From the NCBI RefSeq assembly GCF_000237085.1, contig NC_016627.1, positions 4,390,001 through 4,454,000 on the forward strand: 64,000 nucleotides of DNA, written 5' to 3'. Positions within the stretch are counted from its first letter, which is position 1, and each line of letters begins with the position of its first letter. Shown here piece by piece: positions 15,219-24,124 of the stretch. The notes under the pieces are model-generated. The model was not told the DNA's origin. It made no database searches and was given only the letters and a program-made list of their open reading frames with translations. This DNA comes from Acetivibrio clariflavus DSM 19732 (GTDB lineage: Bacteria > Bacillota > Clostridia > Acetivibrionales > Acetivibrionaceae). Made by a program: the position numbers and the translations under genes.

Positions 15219-16638
15219 CTCAATAACAGGTTATCAAGGAGATGCTAAGGAACTGGTAGAAGCCCGCGAATTCGGCTTGAAGGATAAAGAACGTTCCTTC
15301 AGTCAATGTCTGGGCTGTGCTACCTCAAAAGCGGCTTGTATGACTGTGTTAATTCAGGATGGAGCTGTCATCAGCCATGGACCGGTGGGCTGTGCTTCCT
15401 GTTTGCATGAATTCGCCTTTACCTATCGAGTGAATTATCCTTTGCGCGGTATTGAACGCCCCACACCACGCCGTATCTTTTCCACCAATCTAAAAGAAAA
15501 GGATACTGTTTACGGAGGAAATATAAAGCTTGCCGATACCATTCGTGAGGTATATGAACGAACTAAGGCCAACGCTATTTTTGTATTGACCACATGTGCT
15601 GCCGGAATTATCGGCGATGATGTGGAGAGCGTTTGCAACGAAGCCGAGGAAGAGTTGGGAATACCGGTAGTAGCCATCTTTTGCGAAGGTTTTCGTTCCA
15701 AAGTATGGACTACAGGTTTTGACGCAGCTTATCACGGCATTGCACGTAAATTGATTCAAAAACCCCGGAAGCGTCGGAATGACATGATTAATGTAATCAA
15801 TTTCTGGGGCAGCGATGTGTTTTCCGAATGGTTTGCTCCCTTTGGAGCAAAACCCAATTACATAACCCCTTTTTCTACAGTAAACGGATTAAAATATGCC
15901 AGTGAGGCTGTTGCCACTGTCCAGGCTTGTTCCACGCTGGGCAGCTACCTGGGAGCAGTGCTGGAACAGGATTTTGGTGTTCCTGAAATTCCTGCCGCAC
16001 CGCCCTATGGTATTGCACAGACGGATAGATGGTTCCGGGCGTTGGGAAAGGTCCTTGGCAAAGAAGAAATTGCTGAAAAAATTATTGCAGAAAAAAGGAA
16101 AGAGTATTTGCCCAAAATCGAAGCCCTTCGGGAAAAACTGGCCGGAAAAACAGCTTATGTAACAGCGGGTGCAGCCCATGGTCATGCATTGCTGGATGTA
16201 TTGGGAGAACTTGGCATGAAAGCGGTCGGTGCAGCGATTTTCCATCACGACCCCATCTATGACAGCGGTCGTCAGGAAAACGACCAACTGGCACAGCGTG
16301 TAGCTGATTATGGAAATGTTTTTAACTACAATGTTTGCAACAAGCAGGAATTTGAACTGGTCAATGCCTTAAACCGTATCCGTCCCGATGTATTGCTGGC
16401 CCGGCATGGCGGCATGACACTCTGGGGAGCAAAACTGGGTATTCCATCACTGCTGATTGGCGATGAACATTACTCCATGGGTTATGAAGGTCTGGTCAAT
16501 TATGGCGAGCGAATTTTAGAAGTTATAGAAAACGATGAATTTGTGAAGAATCTCGAAAAACATGCCATTAATCCTTACACCAAATGGTGGCTTGAGCAAC
16601 CGCCGTATTATTTCCTGGAAGGAGGTGCCGGTAAATGA
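15163..16638 (+). CDS. Nitrogenase-like component 1, alpha (NifD-like) subunit
   Basis: A 491-residue oxidoreductase of the nitrogenase component-1 superfamily. Candidate P-cluster ligands are Cys49/Cys52 (CLGC), Cys77 (GPVGC) and Cys145 (TTCAAGIIGDD, close to the NifD TCTVGLIGDD text). Cys256 (VQACSTLGSYL) and His436 (GDEHYSMGYEG) occupy the places of the two FeMo-cofactor ligands. An active-site metal cluster is therefore likely. GGAGTGA precedes the ATG. It is not recognisable as true NifD, VnfD, AnfD, BchN or CfbD. The neighbours (MetNIQ, CymR-like regulator) suggest sulfur-compound reduction, as in methylthio-alkane reductase; that is inference. No nifH-like reductase gene is in the window. 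Confidence 0.85.
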   Translation: MSKINLSLPEVQIREIRINSITGYQGDAKELVEAREFGLKDKERSFSQCLGCATSKAACMTVLIQDGAVISHGPVGCASCLHEFAFTYRVNYPLRGIERPTPRRIFSTNLKEKDTVYGGNIKLADTIREVYERTKANAIFVLTTCAAGIIGDDVESVCNEAEEELGIPVVAIFCEGFRSKVWTTGFDAAYHGIARKLIQKPRKRRNDMINVINFWGSDVFSEWFAPFGAKPNYITPFSTVNGLKYASEAVATVQACSTLGSYLGAVLEQDFGVPEIPAAPPYGIAQTDRWFRALGKVLGKEEIAEKIIAEKRKEYLPKIEALREKLAGKTAYVTAGAAHGHALLDVLGELGMKAVGAAIFHHDPIYDSGRQENDQLAQRVADYGNVFNYNVCNKQEFELVNALNRIRPDVLLARHGGMTLWGAKLGIPSLLIGDEHYSMGYEGLVNYGERILEVIENDEFVKNLEKHAINPYTKWWLEQPPYYFLEGGAGK

Positions 16639-17978
16639 GTAGATCAGGAATGATTGAACAAGAACGTTTTACCTGTGCAATCGGTGCTCTACAAACAGTG
16701 GTAGCCATTCCGCGGGCCGTGCCGATTCTTCATTCCGGTCCCGGCTGCGGCGAGATGATTGCCGGATTTTTTGAACGGTCAACGGGATACGCCGGTGGAT
16801 CCACTTCTCCCTGCACAAATTTTAGCGAAAAAGAAGTTGTGTTTGGCGGAATCAACAGGCTAAGGGATATTATAGAAAACACCTACAAAGTATTGGATAC
16901 GGATTTACAGGTGGTATTGACCGGCTGCACCGCCGGTATTGTCGGAGACGATGTTAAAAGTCTGGTTTCTGAATTCGCCCAGAAGGGAAAGCCTATTGTA
17001 TCCGTGGAAACCGAAGGATTTAAAGCCACCAATTTTGAAGCTCACAGCCTTGTGGTTAATGCCATTATCGATCAGTATGTAAGCCTGTTTGAAGAGAAAA
17101 ATAAGCCAAAGTCGCAGAAAAACACGGTGAACCTTATAGCTTCCATCCCGTATCAGGATCCGTTCTGGAAGGGTAATCTGGCGGAATACAAGCGTCTGCT
17201 TGCCGGTATTGGTCTTAAAGCCAATGTTTTATTCGGACCGCAGTCGGGTGGGGTAAAAGAGTGGCAGTCAATGCCGACAGCACTTTTCAATATTTTGGTT
17301 TCACCATGGTACGGCAAACCCATTGCTGACCACCTCAAATCCAAATACGGGCAGGAATATATATGGTTTCATCACATTCCTATTGGAGCCAATCAAACGG
17401 AGGCGTTCCTTAATCAGGTTGTGGATTTTGCCATTGAGCAAGGAGCCGATATTGACAAGGCAGCAGCCCAGGAGTTTATCCGGCATGAGTCCTATGCTTA
17501 CTATGAAGAAATTGATAACCTTGCTACCTTCCTTTTGGAGTTTCGTTACGGTCTTCCCAACCATGTTCATATTCTACATGACGCTGGATATGTCGTTGCA
17601 CTGTCTAAGTTTTTACTGCACGAGGTGGGAATTGTACCAAAGGAACAATTTGTTACAGATGCTACACCGGAAGAATTTCATGAAGCCATTCGGGCCGATT
17701 TGAAAAGCACCAGCAATAAACGGGAAATTCCGCTTTATTTTGAACCCGATGCGGGAAAGGCACAGGAAATTCTCCGAAAAATCCGTCATAACGGCAGGGG
17801 ACTTATAATAGGTTCGGGATGGGATAAGGAACTTGCAAAGGAAAAGGGCTATGATTTTCTTTCAGCTGCTGTACCTTCTCCTTACCGGTTAATCATGACA
17901 ACTAATTACGCAGGATTTACAGGAGGACTTCGGGTTATAGAGGACATCTATCAGATGGTTCTTTCAACCTATGCATAA
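16635..17978 (+). CDS. Nitrogenase-like component 1, beta (NifK-like) subunit
   Basis: A 447-residue partner of the preceding gene, starting in a 4-base ATGA overlap with GGAGGTG upstream. Three Cys match the NifK P-cluster positions: Cys14 (FTCAIGAL), Cys38 (HSGPGCGE) and Cys98 (LTGCTAGIVGDD). The C-terminal half has the Rossmann-like repeat of the family and ends in YRLIMTTNYAGFTGGLRVIEDIYQ, as in other component-1 beta chains. It would form the alpha2beta2 core with the upstream product. After its stop, GGAGAG and a new ATG begin a third gene that is cut off within 30 bases. Confidence 0.85.
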   Translation: MSRSGMIEQERFTCAIGALQTVVAIPRAVPILHSGPGCGEMIAGFFERSTGYAGGSTSPCTNFSEKEVVFGGINRLRDIIENTYKVLDTDLQVVLTGCTAGIVGDDVKSLVSEFAQKGKPIVSVETEGFKATNFEAHSLVVNAIIDQYVSLFEEKNKPKSQKNTVNLIASIPYQDPFWKGNLAEYKRLLAGIGLKANVLFGPQSGGVKEWQSMPTALFNILVSPWYGKPIADHLKSKYGQEYIWFHHIPIGANQTEAFLNQVVDFAIEQGADIDKAAAQEFIRHESYAYYEEIDNLATFLLEFRYGLPNHVHILHDAGYVVALSKFLLHEVGIVPKEQFVTDATPEEFHEAIRADLKSTSNKREIPLYFEPDAGKAQEILRKIRHNGRGLIIGSGWDKELAKEKGYDFLSAAVPSPYRLIMTTNYAGFTGGLRVIEDIYQMVLSTYA

Positions 17979-17991
17979 GGAGAGCGGCCGT

Positions 17992-18018
17992 ATGGGTTAT
18001 CGAATTGGTCAACACTAG
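17992..18018 (+). pseudogene. Start of a truncated third gene of the nitrogenase-like operon
   Basis: AAGGAGAG and an ATG 13 bases past the nifK-like stop open a frame that reads MGYRIGQH and ends. The strong ribosome site suggests a real gene began here before IS-associated rearrangement removed it. Its identity cannot be recovered. 18019-18040 carries GAACAGGGGACGGTTC, a sequence common in clostridial repeats. Confidence 0.35.
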
Positions 18019-18040
18019 GAGTTAGAACAGGGGACGGTTC

Positions 18041-19746
18041 GAAACCACTGAAAAACACCAAATAAAAAATGTAAAACATTCAATATATTTCAACAAATAT
18101 ATAGTAAAAAACCTCCTTCAATGGTATAATGGAATCACGCAAAACCAACACCACAAAGGAGGTTTTTTAAATGCTAAAAGATAAAAATAATCAATTAAGC
18201 ATCTATTCAATATTATACAATAAAATTCCAGAAAATCATATACTTAAATTAATAAATAATGCAATTGATTTTAGTTTTATTAATAAACTACTCGAAAAGT
18301 CCTATTGTAAATATTATGGCAGACCTGCAAAAGAACCTGAACTTATGTTAAGGCTTTTAATTCTTCAATATTTGTACAACTTATCCGATGAACGTGTAAT
18401 CGAGGAAGCTTCATTAAATCTGGCTTACTTATGGTTTCTTGGAATTAATCCTGAAGAAGAACTTCCCCATCCGAGTTTACTGGCAAAATTCAGAGTTCAC
18501 AGGCTACAGGAAGTTACAATGGATGAAATAATAACGGAAGTAGTAAAACAGTGTGTAGAAAAAAATATAATTAAGTCTGGTGGAATTAGTATTGATTGTA
18601 CACACACTCATGCCAATACTGTAAAAAAAGTACCCGAGAGGATATTAAAACATATTGCCAAAAAGATATTTAAAAATTTAGAAAAAGAGGCAGGAGAGAT
18701 ACCGGAAGAAATCAATACAAATATTCCAAACTATAAGGAAATAGCAGATCATAGAGAAGCAAAAACGACAATGAAGGCTTATGTGGAAGAAGTCATTGCG
18801 CAGGTTGAAGAAAAAATTGAAGGGGAAAAACATACGAAAACATACAAAGTTATAGAAAAAGCCCGTGAGATATTAGAAGACCCAAAATTTATAGAACAAA
18901 AGAGTATAAGGTCATTAGTAGACCAGGATGCAAGAGTAGGATATAAATCGAAAACAGAAAGTTTTTTTGGATATAAAACAGAGTATGCAATGACGACAAA
19001 AGAAAGGATAATAACGGCAGTAAGGGTATATAACGGTGCATACGTTGACGGTACAGGATTTGAAGAATTAATTGATTTGACAAAGGATAGCGGAATAGAA
19101 ATAAAAGAGGTATATGGGGATAAAGCATATTTCAGGAAGCCAATTTTAGATGTAATAAAAGAAAACGGTGCTGAAGCGTACATACCGATTAGTGAAATGG
19201 TATACAAAATAGATGAGAGTAAATATGCGTATAATAAGGATTCGGACCAATGGTTTTGTGATTATGGGAATTATACCGTAGAGAAGCAGAGAAAGATAAG
19301 AAAAAGAGACGGTCGAGAATCATGGAAATATAAGTTTGATGTAGAAGGATGTCAAAAATGTCCAAAGAAAGATCAATGCTTCAAAATAGGGAAATCAAAT
19401 ACTCTAGAAATAAGTGTAAATATACCTGAATATTATGAATACAGCCAAAGAGCAAAAACGAAGGAATTTATAGAAAAATATAAAGAACGAGCAAGTCAAG
19501 AGTGGAAAAATGGAGAGATGAAGAGATTTCATGGATTAAGCCGTGCCCGAGGGTACGGCTTAAGAAGCATGTCAATGCAATCAAAATTAACAGCATTGGC
19601 AGTAAATTTAAAGAGGATAGCCCAACTGGTATCCTCTTTAAGTAAAAATAATCATTATTTTTTGCTTTTGAAAATTAGAATTAAATGTTTTCGGCTGTAT
19701 AAAACTGTAAAAGTGGCTTAAAAAACCCTACTTTTTCAGTGGTTTC
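18041..19746 (+). mobile_element. IS1182-family insertion sequence (first copy type)
   Basis: Terminal inverted repeats GAAACCACTGAAAAA (18041) and its exact complement ending at 19746 enclose one transposase. The right flank is the middle of an IS21 istA gene, while the left flank is the nitrogenase-like operon. The two flanks do not belong together, which indicates a deletion or recombination at this element. Confidence 0.85.
18171..19721 (+). CDS. IS1182-family transposase
   Basis: A 516-residue DDE transposase. N-terminal DUF772-like domain with YYGRPAKEPELMLRLLILQYLYNLSDERV, first Asp in GGISIDCTHTHANTV, then YGDKAYFRKP and the Cys motif CQKCPKKDQC before the C-terminal FHGLSRARGYGLRSM. 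It is intact, with AAAGGAGG before the ATG. Confidence 0.93.
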   Translation: MLKDKNNQLSIYSILYNKIPENHILKLINNAIDFSFINKLLEKSYCKYYGRPAKEPELMLRLLILQYLYNLSDERVIEEASLNLAYLWFLGINPEEELPHPSLLAKFRVHRLQEVTMDEIITEVVKQCVEKNIIKSGGISIDCTHTHANTVKKVPERILKHIAKKIFKNLEKEAGEIPEEINTNIPNYKEIADHREAKTTMKAYVEEVIAQVEEKIEGEKHTKTYKVIEKAREILEDPKFIEQKSIRSLVDQDARVGYKSKTESFFGYKTEYAMTTKERIITAVRVYNGAYVDGTGFEELIDLTKDSGIEIKEVYGDKAYFRKPILDVIKENGAEAYIPISEMVYKIDESKYAYNKDSDQWFCDYGNYTVEKQRKIRKRDGRESWKYKFDVEGCQKCPKKDQCFKIGKSNTLEISVNIPEYYEYSQRAKTKEFIEKYKERASQEWKNGEMKRFHGLSRARGYGLRSMSMQSKLTALAVNLKRIAQLVSSLSKNNHYFLLLKIRIKCFRLYKTVKVA

Positions 19747-20585
19747 TCATCTCCTTACGTACCCATTACCTTTATGAATCTACTTTTTGCCGACCAGCAA
19801 AAGGGAGTGATAAAGGTGGCGTAGAAAATGCAGGTAGAGAGGCTGTCCGAAGGTTTTTCGTTCCCTACCCTGAGGTTGATTCCTTTGAGGAATTGAATGA
19901 ATATCTGCATAAAGAATGTGTTAAACTTTTGGAAAATAATCCGAAATGGGAAGCTGAACAGGCTGCATTGAGGCCATTGCCATCGGTAAGGTTTGATGGT
20001 GCAAGGTATAAAGAGGCAAAGGTAAATCGCTATTCTATGGTGCAGTTTGAAACAAACCGATACTCTGTTCCCACGGTATATGTGGGAGAGAAAGTCACTG
20101 TTAGAGCAACAGCAAATGAAGTAAAAATACTATACAAAGGAGCAATAATAGCGAGCCATCCCAGGATATATGGCCGGAATCAGGAGCATATAACACTGGA
20201 TCACTATCTGGAACTACTACTGCAAAAATCCCGTGCATTAGACAACACAAAAGTATACAAGCCCCAAACTATGGCACCTATTTATGAACAATATCGCCGG
20301 ATCTTAAATGCCAGAAGTCCAAAAGGTAACCGAGAATTTGTAAGAATACTTATGCTGCACAGGGATTATCCGCCTGCGTTAGTGACAGAAGCCGTTGAAA
20401 CTGCTATGGCATACAATGTATATGGTTATGACGGTGTATTGAACATATTGGGGCAGCTATTAGTTTCAAATAGGCCTAAGATGAATCCTGTCAGTAAAGA
20501 CAAGCTTAATAATATCCCCGAGGTAGTTGTAATTCCCCCTGATCTTAGCAAATATAAAATTCTCATGTCAGGAGGTGGACAATAA
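19747..20585 (+). pseudogene. istA: IS21 transposase istA, 5'-truncated
   Basis: Reading through from the IS1182 border gives HYLYESTFCRPAKGSDKGG and then VENAGREAVRRFFVPYPEV, which is the second half of the IstA catalytic domain, followed by the usual C-terminal domain (RFDGARYKEAKVNRYSMVQFE). The N-terminal helix-turn-helix and the first catalytic Asp are missing. The open frame begins formally at a TTG (19893), but homology runs upstream of it. Its stop overlaps the start of istB, as is normal for this family. Confidence 0.85.
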
Positions 20586-21343
20586 TGCCGGTTAACAAAA
20601 TGTTAATCGAAGCTTATTTGAAAAAGCTGAAAATGCCTCAGGCTGCAAAAACCTATGAATCCTTAGCAAGAGAAGCAGCGGACAATAATCTGGATTATGA
20701 AGAATACCTGTTGTGCGTACTAGAGCAGGAAGTACACCAACGGGAAAATAATCGTATCCAGAGAGGAATACGACAAGCAAGCTTTCCAGTAATCAAAACC
20801 CTTGAGAGCTTTGACTTTCTTGCTATACCATCCCTGAACAAACCAAAGGTACTTAAACTTATGAAGGGAGAATATATCCGAAGAAAAGAAAATGTCCTGT
20901 TGATAGGCAACTCTGGAGTTGGTAAAACCCATATTGCAATTGCTCTTGGTTATAAGGCGTGCCGACAGGGCATGAAAGTAAAGTTCTACACTGCAGCCGG
21001 TTTAATTAATGAACTGCTTGCAGCTCAGCAGGAATATCGTCTCAATAAACTTGAAAAACAATGGCTGGCACCGCATTTAGTGATTTTAGATGAATTAGGC
21101 TATGTACCTTTCAGTAAAGTCGGGGCAGAATTGCTCTTTCAGTTTTGTTCTTCCCGATATGAGAGAGGCAGCCTGATTATAACAACAAACTTAGAATTTC
21201 CAAAATGGACGGAGGTGTTAGGCGATGAACAAATGACAGCTGCCTTGCTTGACCGTTTGACCCATAATGCACACATACTGAACATTAATGGGGAAAGCTA
21301 CAGGTTTAAGCAGGCTCTTTCGAAACAGCCTGATGTTATTTAA
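20585..21343 (+). CDS. istB: IS21 helper ATPase IstB
   Basis: A 252-residue AAA+ ATPase with Walker A LIGNSGVGKTHIA near residue 107 and Walker B LVILDELGYVPFS near residue 165. GGAGGTGG lies before the ATG. It is full length, but without a complete IstA it cannot move this element. Confidence 0.92.
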   Translation: MPVNKMLIEAYLKKLKMPQAAKTYESLAREAADNNLDYEEYLLCVLEQEVHQRENNRIQRGIRQASFPVIKTLESFDFLAIPSLNKPKVLKLMKGEYIRRKENVLLIGNSGVGKTHIAIALGYKACRQGMKVKFYTAAGLINELLAAQQEYRLNKLEKQWLAPHLVILDELGYVPFSKVGAELLFQFCSSRYERGSLIITTNLEFPKWTEVLGDEQMTAALLDRLTHNAHILNINGESYRFKQALSKQPDVI

Positions 21344-21408
21344 TTTTTTATGAATTGGTGGCCTAATTTTACTCCGGTAACTGACCTAAATTTTTATTGA
21401 CATTTACA

Positions 21409-22098
21409 GGATGAAGGAAGAATAACAAACCGGGCAGCTTACGTTGTTCTAGGAGTTACTATTGATGGATATAAAGATATCTTAGGGATATGGATTGGTG
21501 ATAATGAATCGTCAAAATTTTGGCTAGGTGTGTTAAATGACCTAAAAAACAGAGGAGTAGAAGATGTTTTAATCTTTTGTGTAGATGGACTTACCGGACT
21601 TAAGGAAGCAATAAATGCAGCATATCCAAAATCAGAAGTACAGAGATGTATAATACACCAGTTGAGGAATTCCTTTAAATATGTATCCTATAAAATCTAA
21701 AAGCGTTTAGCAATGATTTTAAAGAAGTATATCATGCAATTAATGAAGAAGTAGCATTGGAAAAACTGTATGAACTAAAAGAAAAATGGGGAAAAGAGTA
21801 TCCTTATGCAATACGAAGTTGGGAAAATAACTGGGAAGTAATAAGTCCGTTTTTCAAATTTCCGGAAGAGATACGGAAAATAATATATACAACGAACATA
21901 ATAGAAGGGCTGCATAGACAGTTTCGTAAGGTCACAAAAACGAAAACGATATTTCCAACCGATAGTTCACTGGAAAAGATGCTATATTTAGCATCAATGA
22001 ATGTAGTGAAGAAATGGACACAGAGGTATAAGAACTGGGATAGGGTGTTAAGCCAATTGATGATACAATATCCAGGTAGACTGGAAGAGTATATTTAA
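21409..22098 (+). pseudogene. IS256-family transposase fragment (3' half, frameshifted)
   Basis: From the IS21 border the frame reads DEGRITNRAAYVVLGVTIDG, the middle of an IS256 transposase, and proceeds through the second Asp region (FCVDGLTGLKEA). One base is in excess near 21697, where the frame hits TAA after VSYKI and resumes as AFSNDFKEV. The C-terminal part (KWGKEYPYAI to GRLEEYI) is intact. The N-terminal half is absent. It is related to, but distinct from, the copy at 22242-23712. Confidence 0.85.
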
Positions 22099-22207
22099 AA
22101 GCATTCATCCCCACCGCCCTAAAGGGCTCGTCCTCATCGCCGGACGGGCTAGACCTCACAAAATTAAAAATATAGGTTTAAAAGACTAATACTGACCATT
22201 ATAAATA
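22099..22207. other. GC-rich hairpin tail behind the IS256 fragment
   Basis: GCCCTAAAGGGC and GTCC...GGAC form small stems in a GC-rich patch whose text CGTCCTCATCGCCGGA closely resembles CGTCCTCGCCGGA at 37389-37402 behind the IS3 element. It is a shared tail motif in otherwise AT-rich DNA. Confidence 0.45.
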
Positions 22208-22310
22208 ATTATTGCCAGATTTAAACAAATTTATGTATAAAGAGACTGTGAAAAAAACTCTGTAAAATAAGCTTTCTATGATAAAATATAAAATCATAGG
22301 AGGCTTTTTT

Positions 22311-23537
22311 ATAGCAAAAAGAAGACGAGAGCCCATGAGTGAGGGCAAAAAGAATATTATTGCAGGTTTAATTCAGGAGTATGATATTAAAACAGCAGAA
22401 GACATCCAGGATGCTTTAAAGGACCTACTAGGCAGTACTATACAAGCTATATTAGAAGCAGAAATGGATGAACATTTAGGGTATGAACCGTATGAACGAT
22501 CAGAAAATTCAAATTCTCGTAACGGGAAGAAGAGTAAAACTATTCGCAGTAAATATGGTGAGATGGAAATTGATGTTCCACAAGACCGTGAGAGCTCATT
22601 CGAGCCTAAAATAGTTCGTAAGCGACAAAAAGATATTTCAGGAATTGAGGACAAAATCATAGCCATGTATGCAAAAGGACTTACAACAAGGGAGATATCT
22701 GAGCAAATTGAGGATATCTATGGATTTGAAGTCAGTGAAGGCATGGTTTCAAATATCACTAACAAGTTACTTCCTGAAATTGAGGAATGGCAAAGACGGC
22801 CTTTATCCAGCATTTATCCTATTGTTTTCATAGACGCTGTACACTTTTCTGTCAGGGATAACGGAATTATACGCAAGCTTGCAGCGTACACAATACTAGG
22901 GATTAATGAAGAAGGGAAAAAAGAGGTTTTAACAATCCAGATAGGAGAAAATGAGAGCAGCAAATATTGGCTAAACGTTTTAAATGAACTTAAAAATCGA
23001 GGAGTAAAAGATATCCTTGTGCTATGTGCTGATGGATTAACAGGAATTAAGGAATCAATAGCTGTGGCGTATCCTCAGACAGAGTACCAGCGTTGTATAG
23101 TACACCAGGTTAGGAACACGCTAAAATATGTAGCGGATAAGGACAAAAAGGCATTTGCAGCAGACTTAAAGAGTATTTACCAAGCACCATCCGAAGAAGC
23201 AGGATACGCGCAAATGAAGGAAGTAACAGAGAAGTGGCAAGAGCATTATCCCAATGCAATGAAGAGTTGGACAGCAAATTGGGATGTAATCAGCCCAATA
23301 TTTAAGTTTTCGGCAGATGTGAGAAAGGTTATATATACTACCAACGCAATTGAGAGTCTAAATAGCACATACCGACGTCTAAACAGCAAAAGAAGTGTAT
23401 TTCCAAGCGACACTGCACTATTAAAAGCTTTATATTTAGCAACATTTGAAGTTACCAAAAAGTGGACATTACCTATAAGGAATTGGGGTAAGGTCTATGG
23501 TGAGTTATCTATCATGTATGAGGGTAGGTTGCCGTAG
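22311..23537 (+). CDS. IS256-family transposase, possibly with an ATA start
   Basis: About 408 residues, IS256 type: EAEMDEHLGYEPYERSENSN, first Asp in PIVFIDAVHFSV, second Asp in VLCADGLTGIKES, CIVHQVRNTL, and the Glu region YTTNAIESLNSTYRRL. Homologous proteins begin MAKRRREP. Here the matching codon at 22311 is ATA, seven bases after AGGAGG. Alternatives are ATG 22335 (shorter) and ATG 22278 (upstream of the ribosome site). The rest looks intact. Confidence 0.9.
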   Translation: MAKRRREPMSEGKKNIIAGLIQEYDIKTAEDIQDALKDLLGSTIQAILEAEMDEHLGYEPYERSENSNSRNGKKSKTIRSKYGEMEIDVPQDRESSFEPKIVRKRQKDISGIEDKIIAMYAKGLTTREISEQIEDIYGFEVSEGMVSNITNKLLPEIEEWQRRPLSSIYPIVFIDAVHFSVRDNGIIRKLAAYTILGINEEGKKEVLTIQIGENESSKYWLNVLNELKNRGVKDILVLCADGLTGIKESIAVAYPQTEYQRCIVHQVRNTLKYVADKDKKAFAADLKSIYQAPSEEAGYAQMKEVTEKWQEHYPNAMKSWTANWDVISPIFKFSADVRKVIYTTNAIESLNSTYRRLNSKRSVFPSDTALLKALYLATFEVTKKWTLPIRNWGKVYGELSIMYEGRLP

Positions 23538-23543
23538 CAAAAA

Positions 23544-23661
23544 GAAAATGGCCAGTCAAGAGTAAATAAACGCCCTTTTTCAAGGGCGCTCTTGACATTC
23601 CATTTTCTTTTCACTATATTATAACCAAGGGCTTGTAAGCCATAATCTGACTTACAAGCCC
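23544..23661. other. Two stem-loops behind the IS256 transposase
   Basis: 23544-23607 is a long hairpin made of nested arms GAAAATGG/CCATTTTC, GTCAAGAG/CTCTTGAC and CGCCCTT/AAGGGCG. 23629-23661 is a second with 11-bp arms GGGCTTGTAAG/CTTACAAGCCC. The first shares a GTCAAG.../...CTTGAC core with hairpins at 8006 and 37455. Confidence 0.6.
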
Positions 23662-24124
23662 CATTGAAAATTATCATAGAAAGTCAATTTACAGAAAAAG
23701 TTTCACACATCCTGTATAAAATATAATAAATCTGGCAATAATATGTAATGTAAAGATAATGAAAAACTATATTCTGTAAACTTTGTCAACCAGAAATTAT
23801 TTGCCAAAGAAGGATTACATAAATTCTAATACACAGAATTATTTATAATCCCAAGCTACTTGACATTCACAAAAGTTTTTGATAGCCCCCAAAGACAAAT
23901 TTTTATCTATATTCAGCTTTTATTTTTACTTATTTTCAAATCCACATTAAAATTAGGCATCAAAAAACCATCATTATTATCTATATTCGCTTCAATCATA
24001 ACTGTAGTCTCTCCATTTTCACTACTAGCAATATTTGAAATATATGTAACTTTACCTTTATATTCTTTTGTTTTGTCCGCCTGAGGAATTATTGTGACTT
24101 CTGAATTAAGTTTAATATCATTTA

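Larger units (their letters stand above)
19747..21408 (+). mobile_element. IS21-family element, left part missing
   Basis: Contains the C-terminal half of istA, a full istB and a right end that, read inverted, begins TGTAAATGTCAATAAAAATT, typical of IS21 termini. The left end and the first half of istA are gone, replaced by the IS1182 copy. The right end lies inside an older IS256 transposase gene. Confidence 0.8.
22242..23712 (+). mobile_element. IS256-family insertion sequence with 8-bp target duplication
   Basis: The element starts GAGACTGTGAAA and, read from the other side, GGATGTGTGAAA; CTGTAAA and CTTTCTATGATA recur further in on both sides. TGTATAAA is duplicated at 22234-22241 and 23713-23720. 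Removing the element and one repeat restores a 16-bp-stem palindrome (22208-22223 with 23727-23742). Confidence 0.85.

Noticed and set aside
15163-17978. Assignment as true nitrogenase (NifDK) or protochlorophyllide/F430 reductase
   Set aside because: Motifs diverge from all of these, and no nifH, nifB, nifEN or tetrapyrrole genes are in the window.
23743-23912. Separate small gene after the IS256
   Set aside because: No start with a ribosome site; the stretch is simply the 3' flank of the split adaptor gene.
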